Positions 1-8,635 of a DNA stretch of 38,930 nt are shown piece after piece. The notes below the pieces were generated by a model. That model was not told where the DNA came from and searched no databases. It saw only the letters and a program-made list of their open reading frames with translations. Source of the DNA: Blautia sp. (GTDB lineage Bacteria; Bacillota; Clostridia; Lachnospirales; Lachnospiraceae). The DNA lies in contig JAMPFM010000026.1 of NCBI GenBank assembly GCA_023664455.1, positions 1-38,930 on the forward strand. The letters run 5' to 3'. Numbering within the stretch: position 1 is the stretch's first letter; every line of letters starts with the position of its first letter. Made by a program: the position numbers and the translations under genes.

Positions 1-239
1 ATCTGAGACTCTGCCTTATCCAGACGAGACTCTATCTTATCCACGCGGGCTTCCAACCTATCCATGCGGGCATCCAATTGGTCCAAGCGAATATAAATAG
101 GCTTTAGCTTTTCATCAAACTTTTCATTAAGTTTCTTTTCCAGCTTTTCCAGCTTTTCTTCAAGCTTTTCTTCAAGCTTTTCTTCAAGCTTTTTGTCCAG
201 CATATCGCTTATCGCCAGCAATAATTGTTCATTATCCAT
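1..239 (-). CDS. Coiled-coil protein, truncated by the window edge
   Basis: The gene starts with ATG at 239, behind a strong AAGGAGGTG ribosome site, and runs off the left edge of the window, so only 79 residues are visible. After a short N-terminus (MDNEQLLLAISDML) the protein is almost entirely charged. A KLEE tetrapeptide is repeated about three times, followed by heptad-like units such as ARMDRLE, ARVDKIE and SRLDKAE. This pattern predicts a long alpha-helical coiled coil with no membrane segment or signal peptide. I do not recognise a family. It could be a short cytoplasmic coiled-coil protein or the N-terminus of a larger one. The lack of any sequence beyond the edge prevents a functional call. 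Confidence 0.7.
   Translation of the reverse strand, partial: MDNEQLLLAISDMLDKKLEEKLEEKLEEKLEKLEKKLNEKFDEKLKPIYIRLDQLDARMDRLEARVDKIESRLDKAESQ
151..186 (-). repeat. Three perfect 12-bp tandem repeats encoding KLEE
   Basis: The 12-bp unit agcttttcttca occurs three times without mismatch at 151, 163 and 175. A shortened 9-bp relative (agcttttcc) lies just before it at 142-150. The unit length is a multiple of three, so slippage here would change the length of the coiled coil without breaking the frame. Confidence 0.85.
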
Positions 240-324
240 TCCTTTTCACCTCCTTTTGGATAAGCATATCACTTTTCAGACAAAAAGTCTACTCAATTTT
301 GCACAAAATGTCTTATTTTATTCT

Positions 325-954
325 TCAGTCATCTAACAGTACCGACCAATAGTAGTGAGCATAGATTATCTTAAAAAACGTTTTCTGCTTCACTTCAATA
401 TCAGCAAACCTTTTCCCATCTGCAAGTATGTAATAATTTTTATTGTCTATATCATAATGAACTTCAAATTCTTTATCAAAATCATATTGAACGGTGCTAT
501 ATACTCCCATATTAACCCACATTTGTTTTAATTCACGCTGATATTCGATTGTTTCAGGAATTATTTCATCAACTAACTTCTCTGGCTTGGTACTTCTTAA
601 TATTTCATATTTAAAAATCTCTTCTTTATCCGCCAGCCCTGTATTTAGTTCCCAAAGTTCCTTATCGGTTTCAGACGACACTGTAATAAACGTCTTTCCA
701 TGATGCAGGTCATAAAATCTGCCAATCTGCATCATCGTTTCCGAGAAAAACGGTATCAACAGCGCTCCCGTAAAGAAAGCCATCAAGGCATAATACATGG
801 CGTAATGATACCATCTTATATCAGTAATCCATTCTTTTCTTCCAGCATGATAAAATATGGCACGTTTGAATATCATACGAAATAGGAAAAATAATACGAT
901 TCCAAAGGGTAGAAATATTACATTTACCAACTCTTTTCCAGCTCCATATTCCAA
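325..954 (-). CDS. Putative membrane protein of unknown function
   Basis: The protein is 209 residues if translation begins at the TTG at 954. A second TTG at 930 sits after a GGAG and may be the true start; no in-frame ATG precedes the first hydrophobic stretch. Two hydrophobic segments are visible, at about residues 10-28 and 50-70, separated by a basic loop (FKRAIFYHAGRKEW). The remaining 135 or so residues form a soluble, charged and aromatic domain. Its 5' end overlaps the 3' end of the upstream lipoprotein gene by 31 bp, which suggests translational coupling. I do not recognise the family. It may work with the two lipoproteins upstream as an envelope complex, but that rests only on gene order. 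Confidence 0.6.
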   Translation of the reverse strand: MEYGAGKELVNVIFLPFGIVLFFLFRMIFKRAIFYHAGRKEWITDIRWYHYAMYYALMAFFTGALLIPFFSETMMQIGRFYDLHHGKTFITVSSETDKELWELNTGLADKEEIFKYEILRSTKPEKLVDEIIPETIEYQRELKQMWVNMGVYSTVQYDFDKEFEVHYDIDNKNYYILADGKRFADIEVKQKTFFKIIYAHYYWSVLLDD

Positions 955-1904
955 TCCAAAGTATAAGGACCATTATCCATCTCGCAGAGTATCTCATAAT
1001 ACCCGTAACGCTGCATCGTAGGGGAATCTTCCGTCAGGCAGGGGTCGCTCTGCCAGAACTGATAGCCCAGCATATAAGAATCCATCAGCTCGTCCCAGGA
1101 AGAATACATCTGCTGCAAAACGCGGGAATTTTCCAGCGAAGCGTCCATCGCTTCCTCGTAGGTCATATAGCCGCAGATATAGAAATCCGCATAGAGCTGA
1201 TTGACCCTGCATAAATCCCATGCCGCGATGGCATCTTCATCCAGTCCTTCCTGATAGAGATAATAGACCATGACATATCTGAAAAGGTCTTCTTCTATGC
1301 CGGATTCTGTCAATGCCTCTAAAAACGCTTCCTCTTCATAGTCCAGAATCCCCATCGCTGCCAGCTCCCTGCCACATTCCCGGAAACTTTCCCGGTGTCC
1401 TTCTTCTTTCAGCCATTCTATGGTTTCCAGGGCGGAGTCTCTGTCCTGTATGTCCCAGTCCCTTTCCATCAGGTACTGCTCCAGTTCCTTGTTTATGCCC
1501 GAAGGCTCTAACCCGGCTACCAGCTTCCAGTCCCCCGAATTGCTATAGGTCAGAGGGGCATAGGTGGCATTGAACCATAAAATGGTGTCGGGAAGCGTGC
1601 TTTCGTCCGAAGAGCCTATCAAATCTGACATTGTTGTCGTTTTTTCGCCGCCGGCTTCCTGCCCGCTGCCATCTTCGCCGTCGGCTTCCGCTGCATCTTC
1701 GGATTCCTTTGTCGCCGCTCCGGCGATATCCCCGCCGCTTCCCGGTTCCACTGCGTCAATATCCTGTCTGTCAGCGTCTTCTGCTCCCGCTTTTAATACG
1801 GCGTCGGTCACGCTTTTTGCCATGCCGCATCCGGTCAGGGCGCATAAGCACAAAATCGTAAGCAGTGCAAAAAGGGCGCTTCTTTTTTTATTCGTTTTCT
1901 TCAT
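924..1904 (-). CDS. Lipoprotein with acidic linker, unknown function
   Basis: I place the start at the ATG at 1904. From there the protein opens with a lysine-rich n-region, a hydrophobic core (ALFALLTILCLCA) and a lipobox LTGC, a textbook type II signal. A longer frame opens at 1931 but would bury the signal behind nine extra residues. The mature protein begins with an Asp/Glu/Gly-rich linker of about 70 residues, followed by a folded region rich in Trp, Tyr and acidic residues. The C-terminal part (WDELMDSYMLGYQFW) resembles short DUF1266-like segments found in Lachnospiraceae proteins, but that likeness is from memory and uncertain. Its start overlaps the upstream lipoprotein stop by 17 bp, so the genes are probably co-translated. 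Confidence 0.65.
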   Translation of the reverse strand: MKKTNKKRSALFALLTILCLCALTGCGMAKSVTDAVLKAGAEDADRQDIDAVEPGSGGDIAGAATKESEDAAEADGEDGSGQEAGGEKTTTMSDLIGSSDESTLPDTILWFNATYAPLTYSNSGDWKLVAGLEPSGINKELEQYLMERDWDIQDRDSALETIEWLKEEGHRESFRECGRELAAMGILDYEEEAFLEALTESGIEEDLFRYVMVYYLYQEGLDEDAIAAWDLCRVNQLYADFYICGYMTYEEAMDASLENSRVLQQMYSSWDELMDSYMLGYQFWQSDPCLTEDSPTMQRYGYYEILCEMDNGPYTLDWNMELEKSW

Positions 1905-3249
1905 AATAGTATTTTGCCAAATCCATTCCATAAGCAGTCTCCAATTCTTTTATCACAGTATTCGTTGATTTATCATAATCATTGGGTAAAAGTCTGATTG
2001 CATAAACAAGCATGTAATCGTCATTCACCCTGATATAGCATCTCACCCTGATGCAGGGCCGGTATTCCTCGGTATAATCCAGCTCTTCATATTCCAGTGC
2101 GGCATAGAGCGCCTCGTCATAGCCGGAAATAGGCTTCATATCGCTCTTTTTGACATTACGGTAATTTTCCGTATCTTCCGTATAAATCCCGTACCAGCTT
2201 TCGATATCGCTTTCCACGTTCCACATGAATCTCTGCTGCGATATCCTTTCCAGGCTGCCCGTTATGGAAATGCCGTGCATACTGGAAGAAACATGGTTAT
2301 CCCGGATACTGACAGACCATCCTCTGGGCGCCATCACCGGGCAGCTTGCGACTCCGTCGCCTGTCGTCAGTGTCACCACGCCCATATACTGATAGCCATC
2401 CACCGCCTCCAGTACGGTCTCGCCTTCCTCCGGCTCATAGATATCCTGCTGATTCGTTGCGCGTTCTTTATCCGCCGCAAGCCATTCGCCGCCTGCCTTG
2501 ATCTCGTCCAGCTTTACACGGTAACATGCGCCCAATTCGTCGATGATGCGTTCCGTTTCCTCATCCGCAGTCGTCTCTTCCACTTCCAGCCCCCATAAGA
2601 CGCCAGCGCCTTCCCCCTGTATATCCAGATAATAAATCTGGCTGACTTCATATGGCGTTCCGTACACATCTTCCCGCTTTGCTTTCGCAATCTGGAACTT
2701 ATCTTCCCCATTATCCAATACTTTGCTCACCCGGACGTCCGTATAACCGGAGCCTTCCGCCCGCCAGTCCTCTACCGTATATCCGATGGAGTCTTCCAGA
2801 TAGTCATATAAAACCTGCGCGGAGCCAAAATTACAGGCGGAGCCGCTATAGAGAAGACCATGTTCAAAATAGGAAACAAATCCGTCCTCGTTCGAGCTTC
2901 CCTTAGGCGCATAGATATCATAATGCGCGCCGTCCCCGTAATAGTCTTCTACTTCTGTTTTTTCAACATATTGCAGCGCGGCGATTTCTTCCTCGGAAAG
3001 TTCCGGCAGCACATCCGGCTGTCCGCTTTCCGCTTCTTTCCCATCCGGCTGCGTATCCTCCGGGCTGTCCGCTTCCGGGACATCTTCCTCCTGCGCGTCC
3101 CCTTCCGGCTCAGTCTCTTCCTGTGGGGGCGCGTCGTCTTCCAGACGACTCTGCGCCTTCCCGCAGCCTGTCAGCATAAGCGCCGCCAGCAAAATGCTAA
3201 ACCGCATCAGCAAAGCGCCGTGTCGTTTCTGAAATGAAAATCGGTGCAT
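1888..3249 (-). CDS. Acidic surface lipoprotein, unknown function
   Basis: The 453-residue product starts with ATG at 3249 behind a clear AAGGAGGA site. Residues 1-30 are a signal peptide ending in the lipobox LTGC, so the protein should be lipid-anchored on the outer face of the membrane. Residues 31-90 are an Asp/Glu/Pro-rich low-complexity spacer. The rest is a globular region with an APRGWSV motif near residue 310 that resembles the stress-exposed fold of small PsbP- or DUF-type lipoprotein domains, though I cannot name a family. It heads a likely three-gene unit with the next lipoprotein and the membrane protein, reading from its own promoter at 3280-3308. Function is unknown. Confidence 0.65.
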   Translation of the reverse strand: MHRFSFQKRHGALLMRFSILLAALMLTGCGKAQSRLEDDAPPQEETEPEGDAQEEDVPEADSPEDTQPDGKEAESGQPDVLPELSEEEIAALQYVEKTEVEDYYGDGAHYDIYAPKGSSNEDGFVSYFEHGLLYSGSACNFGSAQVLYDYLEDSIGYTVEDWRAEGSGYTDVRVSKVLDNGEDKFQIAKAKREDVYGTPYEVSQIYYLDIQGEGAGVLWGLEVEETTADEETERIIDELGACYRVKLDEIKAGGEWLAADKERATNQQDIYEPEEGETVLEAVDGYQYMGVVTLTTGDGVASCPVMAPRGWSVSIRDNHVSSSMHGISITGSLERISQQRFMWNVESDIESWYGIYTEDTENYRNVKKSDMKPISGYDEALYAALEYEELDYTEEYRPCIRVRCYIRVNDDYMLVYAIRLLPNDYDKSTNTVIKELETAYGMDLAKYYYEENE

Positions 3250-3279
3250 GAAAAAATCCTCCTTCGTATTCTTACACTC

Positions 3280-3308
3280 AGTTTATCATTTCACACAACC
3301 CGGCGCAA
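3280..3308 (-). promoter_or_regulatory. Putative sigma-A promoter of the lipoprotein unit
   Basis: On the minus strand a TTGCGC element at 3303-3308 is separated by 17 bp from TAAACT at 3280-3285. The predicted transcript would start about 25 nt before the lipoprotein start codon. The -35 element is not canonical, so this is a moderate prediction. Confidence 0.45.
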
Positions 3309-3355
3309 CGATTTCGTGGAATGTTTCGCAAAATCAATTCTTACCACTGCTATCC

Positions 3356-4054
3356 TTAGCGCGCAGAACAGATAGCGTTTCTTTCCGTCAGTCTGCCGTC
3401 CTTCATGTTGAAAACCCTGTCGCAGTCTTTCGTCAACGCTTCGTTATGGGTAATCATGATAACGGTCTGTCCGAAATCCTTGACCGCACTAGTCAATAAT
3501 CCCATAACATCATCTGTCGAAGAGGAATCAAGATTTCCTGTCGGTTCGTCCGCCAGAATGATTGCGGGGGTGGAAATCAGCGCACGGGCAATCGCCACCC
3601 TCTGCTGCTGCCCGCCGGAAAGTTCAGAGGGAAGTCTGTGTTCCAGACCTGTCAGCCCAAGCGTATCCATAATCCGGTCAAGTAATTCCTTATCTTCCAG
3701 ATGCCCGCCAATCTGTACCGGCAGTACGATGTTCTCATAGACCGACATTACGGATATCAGATTATAATTCTGAAAAATGAATCCAATGCGTTTGCGCCTA
3801 AACTCCGTCAGCTCGTCGCTTTCCAGCTTTCCAATATCCGTCCCTTCTATATAGATTTCACCGGCAGTAGGTCTGTCCAGACCGCCGCACACATTTAGAA
3901 ACGTGCTTTTGCCGCTTCCCGATGCTCCTACCACCGCTACAAACTCTCCCCTGTTAATGACAGCATTTACATGATCTAAAGCATTCACTCTATTTTCGCC
4001 TTCGCCGTACTGCCGGCATACTTCTTTTAATTCCACTACTTTTTCTTTTTCCAT
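3356..4054 (-). CDS. ABC transporter ATPase, LolD/MacB type
   Basis: This is a 232-residue ATPase if begun at the ATG at 4054, which has an AGGGG site 8 nt upstream; the frame extends to 4117 but without an equal site. It carries Walker A GASGSGKST, the signature LSGGQQQRVAIARAL, Walker B IILADEPTGNLD and the switch histidine in MITHNE. These are typical of the LolD/MacB/BceA group that powers FtsX-type permeases rather than importers. The partner permease lies 66 bp upstream on the same strand. The pair probably drives mechanotransmission-type export or extraction of a peptide or lipid at the membrane. It is the last gene of the minus-strand ABC operon. Substrate is not deducible. Confidence 0.9.
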   Translation of the reverse strand: MEKEKVVELKEVCRQYGEGENRVNALDHVNAVINRGEFVAVVGASGSGKSTFLNVCGGLDRPTAGEIYIEGTDIGKLESDELTEFRRKRIGFIFQNYNLISVMSVYENIVLPVQIGGHLEDKELLDRIMDTLGLTGLEHRLPSELSGGQQQRVAIARALISTPAIILADEPTGNLDSSSTDDVMGLLTSAVKDFGQTVIMITHNEALTKDCDRVFNMKDGRLTERNAICSAR

Positions 4055-4120
4055 TGTTGTATCCCCTTTTCCCCTATTATCGGCTCTTCCCTTCCCATTG
4101 ACCGTCACGCCTGGCAAATC

Positions 4121-6757
4121 TCATAGCCTGCGGTTACTGATATCGGTCCGCCCATTCGGATAAATCATGGCTGCCAGGATAATCCCCACTGCCAGCAGAA
4201 TCCCCGGAAGGATAGTTCCATTCCATTTAAAATAAGGAAGCGTCTCTGAGATTTTATGGATTGCCGCCGCACTTACAAGGTGTCCGATTAAGAAACCCGG
4301 AATCACCGCCCACAACACGGTATACAGATTTTCCAGCCGCAGTACCTTTATGAGAAGCCGTTTCATCATACCGATTGCCTGTAGCGTGGAAAATTCTTCC
4401 CTCCGTTCGGCAATACCGCTGACCGTGCTATTTAAGAAATTCACCAGCGCCATCATCCCCACCAGAATTGCCAGACCGTTGCCTATTAGTCCGATGCTCC
4501 TGCCCATTTGCTCCAAAGCTTCCTTATAGGTGCCTTTAGAGCGGCAGGATACCACATCTTTTCCGCCCATTTTTTCCAGACATGCCCGCACTTGCGGCTC
4601 TACCTTGGCAAGGGTTTTCGCATCTGGCGCGTTCATCGTCACCATGAATAACGCCGGTTCTTTGGAAAAAGTTTCCATCAACTGTGTCGGCATAATATAC
4701 GCAAATCCACCCGTATGCTTATCGCCCCCCGCCATCTGATTCCGGTAGGTATCACTGACCACCGCCAGCACTGTATATTCTCTTGTATGCAGGGAATCAA
4801 AGAAAGGATATCGACCGTTCCCATCCTGCGTATAATCCATCCTGTCTGGAAATTCATCATACAGACTTATCGTATCCCCCGCATGAAAGCAGGTGTTTCC
4901 ATACCCATCCATCGCAACCGCCAGCACATATTCCCCAGACTCATATTTTTCCTTGTCAATCTCACCCTCGAAGACCTCAAAATCCGAAACCTGCCCATAA
5001 TCATAAAAGCGGTAACTCTGCTGCGTCAAAATAGGCGTCCCTTTTTCCCGGTATGCCTTTGCACGGGGCATGAGATTCTCGCATACCGCACTGTCCTGTT
5101 CCAGACCTTCCTGATAATTCGCATCATCCAGCAGGATTTCACAGTATTTTTCAGCGTCCTCACCATACAGGAAGGATTGCGCATACAGGTTATAATGATA
5201 GATTGTTTCCATCCCTTCCGAAACTTTTTCTAACGCAACACGCAGTTCCCCCGGAATTTCCTCTACATTGACTGAGACGCCGGCTTCCAAAGCCGTCAGC
5301 ATATGTTCAGTTGCAATTTCCACATCTGCAAACTGATTAAACACCGCCACCAGGGAATCCACGTCCAGACTATGTATGATGTTCATAGTCACTACGAAAA
5401 GAAGCATAACGATACTCACGGAAGTTACTACAAGCGCCGTCTTTTTCCTGCGCTTTCTGATATTTTTACAGGCAAAGCGCCCCGGTGTAAATCGCACACT
5501 ACACACCTTTCCCGTTTTCCCTTTACTGCTGCCCGTGAAACCAATCGTGTGAATCGGCGGCGTCTGCGCCAAAATGCGCATAGGCTTCTTCGTCCCAATT
5601 GAAACGACTATCCATGACAGAATCGCCGCATATAGGAAATATTCCAGCTTCAGCATGAGGGGCTGCCTTCCTTCCAGTCCCGCATAGGACGCCATCACCG
5701 GCATCAGCACATAGCTAAAGAGCACTCCCGCAAAGCACCCGGTGGGAAGTCCCATCCAATACTGGCGCAGGGCATGGCTGCGCACGATACGCTTAATCTG
5801 TTTTTCCGTCACGCCAAGCAGTTTGAGCTGTCCGTACTGCACCACGTTTTTCACACTGGAAATATAGTAAATGGTATAGACCATCAATCCGGCGCAGACC
5901 ACGGTAATAAAAATGAGTCCGCCCAGCAGCGCCAGGGAGCCGGCGTTTAGATTGCTGCCCGCCGCCGGATTGAGTACGGGAGCCGCCTCACACTTCTCAG
6001 AGGTCAGTCCGTGCATCGCAAACTCCCGGGATATTAACCCTTGCAAAATCGTTTCCAAATCTTCTCTGGTATACCTGCCGTCCTCAAAGCGGCAGTAAGT
6101 CTGCAGCCTGGAGCCGCTTAAATCACTCATGAAAAATGCTTCGGACACATATACCCTTGCTTCCTCCAGCGCATCATTGGCGGTACAGATTCCGCTGACC
6201 ACCATATCCCGCTCCACTTCCTGCGCTGCCGTTGTCAGCCTGATAGGAATCACATCCCCCACATGGACATTCCCACCATGATTTTCAATAAAATGTTCAT
6301 CTACTACGATTTCCCCGTCCTTTTGCGCCCATCTTCCTTCTATCAGTTCGTTAAAATTCCATCCCGCGGTTTTTTCATCCGTATAAAGAAGTAAATTTCC
6401 GGTCTTTTCCTTCATGTCCGTCTCATAAAATCCCATATATACCGCATAAGATACTTCATCAAAATAGCCGCTGTCCTGTAACAAATCAGACCAATGCACG
6501 GTTGAAGTCATGTAAACGCCTTCCGCCTGCGTGCCAAACATCATCTGCTGATTCTGTCTCATCAGTCTTGTAACACTCATGAGTGTGGAAAATACCATAA
6601 CGACCATCATCGCCGACAATGCGATTGCCACGATGGCTGTCATATTCCGCCGCCTGTCTGCACGATACAGCTTCGCGGCAAGGTTTTTTATCATCCTGCC
6701 AGACACCTTCTGCTCCTGTGTCCGGTCAGTGGTTTTCGCGTTTCTGGCTTTTTTCAT
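4121..6757 (-). CDS. FtsX-type ABC transporter permease with two ectodomains
   Basis: I start the protein at the ATG at 6757, 7 nt behind GAGG; a second ATG at 6763 sits directly on that site. The 878-residue protein shows eight hydrophobic segments. TM1 (about 40-65) is followed by an extracellular domain to about residue 278, then TM2-4 (about 278-388). TM5 (about 436-460) is followed by a second, larger extracellular domain to about 765, then TM6-8. This duplicated layout is the FtsX/MacB-like 8-TM form, longer than the 10-TM BceB permeases of about 650 residues. It pairs with the ATPase just downstream. It follows the BcrA-like transporter genes after a gap of only 50 bp, so all five are likely one operon. 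Confidence 0.88.
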   Translation of the reverse strand: MKKARNAKTTDRTQEQKVSGRMIKNLAAKLYRADRRRNMTAIVAIALSAMMVVMVFSTLMSVTRLMRQNQQMMFGTQAEGVYMTSTVHWSDLLQDSGYFDEVSYAVYMGFYETDMKEKTGNLLLYTDEKTAGWNFNELIEGRWAQKDGEIVVDEHFIENHGGNVHVGDVIPIRLTTAAQEVERDMVVSGICTANDALEEARVYVSEAFFMSDLSGSRLQTYCRFEDGRYTREDLETILQGLISREFAMHGLTSEKCEAAPVLNPAAGSNLNAGSLALLGGLIFITVVCAGLMVYTIYYISSVKNVVQYGQLKLLGVTEKQIKRIVRSHALRQYWMGLPTGCFAGVLFSYVLMPVMASYAGLEGRQPLMLKLEYFLYAAILSWIVVSIGTKKPMRILAQTPPIHTIGFTGSSKGKTGKVCSVRFTPGRFACKNIRKRRKKTALVVTSVSIVMLLFVVTMNIIHSLDVDSLVAVFNQFADVEIATEHMLTALEAGVSVNVEEIPGELRVALEKVSEGMETIYHYNLYAQSFLYGEDAEKYCEILLDDANYQEGLEQDSAVCENLMPRAKAYREKGTPILTQQSYRFYDYGQVSDFEVFEGEIDKEKYESGEYVLAVAMDGYGNTCFHAGDTISLYDEFPDRMDYTQDGNGRYPFFDSLHTREYTVLAVVSDTYRNQMAGGDKHTGGFAYIMPTQLMETFSKEPALFMVTMNAPDAKTLAKVEPQVRACLEKMGGKDVVSCRSKGTYKEALEQMGRSIGLIGNGLAILVGMMALVNFLNSTVSGIAERREEFSTLQAIGMMKRLLIKVLRLENLYTVLWAVIPGFLIGHLVSAAAIHKISETLPYFKWNGTILPGILLAVGIILAAMIYPNGRTDISNRRL

Positions 6758-6807
6758 TGTCATCCCTCATCTCAATAATTGAATTTGTCTGTGAAATGCA
6801 TCAGGTT

Positions 6808-7545
6808 TTATACCCATTTCCACTTCTTCATTCGGATTAGGAAAATGCTTCCTAAGACGATAACTGCATCCGCAATCAGGATAACTGCAAACTGCGGAAC
6901 TTCCCTACAGGTTTCCAACTGAACTGACCAGATGGGGAAATATTTCAGGTATCCCTGTATCCCATTATCTGGCATAAAGATTGGCAAAAAGATTATTAGA
7001 ATAGAAATGGCTGCGCTTGAAAAAGCGCTTTTCGTCATTACGGATATCAGACAACAGATTCCCACAATTGCCAGATTTCCAAAAATTTGTGATAAGATTC
7101 CCATTTTCCAGTATGTACCCAGAGCTGAAACCTTGTTCCACCCTAATACAACATTAAAAAATAGATAATTGAATCCATTATATAGTATCATCCATGCCAT
7201 GATAACGGCAAACGCCGCCGCAAGTTTTACCCAGACGATAACACTACGTCCATACTTTGCTGTTCTGATGGCATCATACATATTGGAATCCCATTCCCCG
7301 GAAAACACTGGCGATACTACTGCAATTATCAAGGCAATATGAAAGAAACTCATCCCGCCATAGAGAACTTTTTTCATCATGGATACCATTTCTTCCACTT
7401 GCGTCTCTTGAAGCGTCTGATTGCGAATCGTATAATTCTGCGTAAAAATAAGCAGCAGGTAGACGATAATACCGACAATCCATAGAAATTTTTTATTTCC
7501 CTCAAACAATTTCCTGATTTCCCAGCGGAATACTTCTTTTTTCAT
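6808..7545 (-). CDS. ABC-2-like transporter permease, short subunit
   Basis: The 245-residue product begins MKKEVFRWEIRKLFEG, a start typical of ABC-2/LanE-G permeases in which an amphipathic N-terminal helix precedes TM1. Six hydrophobic segments follow, roughly at residues 20-36, 65-82, 105-128, 150-170, 175-192 and 220-238. A purine-rich ribosome site (GGGGAAAAG) lies inside the 3' end of the previous gene, with which it overlaps by 44 bp. The ATPase, long permease and short permease together resemble lantibiotic-immunity LanFEG or bacitracin BcrAB exporters. The specific substrate is unknown; the family call rests on topology and context, not on a diagnostic motif. Confidence 0.75.
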   Translation of the reverse strand: MKKEVFRWEIRKLFEGNKKFLWIVGIIVYLLLIFTQNYTIRNQTLQETQVEEMVSMMKKVLYGGMSFFHIALIIAVVSPVFSGEWDSNMYDAIRTAKYGRSVIVWVKLAAAFAVIMAWMILYNGFNYLFFNVVLGWNKVSALGTYWKMGILSQIFGNLAIVGICCLISVMTKSAFSSAAISILIIFLPIFMPDNGIQGYLKYFPIWSVQLETCREVPQFAVILIADAVIVLGSIFLIRMKKWKWV

Positions 7546-8635
7546 TTTCTTTTCCCCGCATCAACATGAAACATATTAGTAACCCATTGATAAAAATCAT
7601 ACTGCCAATGGAAACCCAGCGATAAGGCACTACGATATTTCCTATTTTGTAATCGATATACTGCGACAAAGAAAAATATCCCTGCATGGCAAACACCGGA
7701 AAAAGCGCGCCTATTTTAGCCATAGCGCCAAATCTGGGCAATGCCATTGGCAGAAACAAAACGATGAAGTTTTTTATCATATTTCCTATATTCTTTTTCC
7801 CGTTCATAGAGAGTGCACAGGCGATTGTTACCGAAGTCATAACCCCCAGCCAGAAGCGCAGCAGACCGAAAAGCAGATATTCCATAACGCTTAACGAATA
7901 AGGCGACATGTATAAAGTCGCTATCGTATTCACCGGCATGGACAGGGCTTTCCAGTTACCAAAAACAGCGAGATACAAAAGTAAAAAACCTACATAATAC
8001 ATGACTGCAAAAATGCTCATGCAAAGATACACCGCTATCATTTTTAGAAAAACATTTTTTCTTTTTCCCGAATAAGATGCTGTAATAAAATCGTCCATGT
8101 GGCAGCTTTTTTCTTTGGTAAATAACGGCGATACCACGAAAATGATGAAAATACTGCTTAAAACGGCGGATACCGTTCCTGGTATATTCTGGTTAAAAGC
8201 ATTCAGCCCCGCACAATTGGCATACCCCGGCTCCCCGACATGTTCCAGCATCCGGTACTGCATTTTATCAGAGTCATTCCCCTCTATTGCCAGTCCTGCC
8301 TTCTGCGCTTGCCACGCCTGGCTTCTTGCAGCCGCGCAATGATATTCAAATTCCCAGACACTATGGGTATCCCCATCCAGCAATTGCATTGCCAGCGACG
8401 AATCGTGATTCAGACTGTCGATGATACCATCATCTATCTGCGACCAGTCAATCGTTCCATTCCATTCATCCGCAAGCAGATTATAATTTCCAATATCCCC
8501 CACCTTATCGCTCCACTTATGATAAGCGCTTCCGAATACGGATATCTGCAAAAGGATAAACAACATCAAAAATGCGACGTTTTTCTTATCCGAAACTATT
8601 TTTTTCATTTCCTGATAAACGATTCTACGATTCAT
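7502..8635 (-). CDS. ABC-2-like transporter permease, long subunit
   Basis: Translation most likely starts at the ATG at 8635, which overlaps the stop of the ATPase gene as ATGA and has GGAGTGGG upstream; an upstream in-frame start at 8698 lies deep inside the ATPase gene. The 377-residue protein has one N-terminal hydrophobic segment after MNRRIVYQEMKKIVSDKK. A soluble extracytoplasmic domain of about 120 residues follows, then five or so helices in the second half. This is a common layout for ABC-2 permeases of the multidrug/lantibiotic group. It should form the membrane channel together with the 245-residue subunit. No substrate can be assigned from sequence. Confidence 0.75.
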   Translation of the reverse strand: MNRRIVYQEMKKIVSDKKNVAFLMLFILLQISVFGSAYHKWSDKVGDIGNYNLLADEWNGTIDWSQIDDGIIDSLNHDSSLAMQLLDGDTHSVWEFEYHCAAARSQAWQAQKAGLAIEGNDSDKMQYRMLEHVGEPGYANCAGLNAFNQNIPGTVSAVLSSIFIIFVVSPLFTKEKSCHMDDFITASYSGKRKNVFLKMIAVYLCMSIFAVMYYVGFLLLYLAVFGNWKALSMPVNTIATLYMSPYSLSVMEYLLFGLLRFWLGVMTSVTIACALSMNGKKNIGNMIKNFIVLFLPMALPRFGAMAKIGALFPVFAMQGYFSLSQYIDYKIGNIVVPYRWVSIGSMIFINGLLICFMLMRGKENEKRSIPLGNQEIV

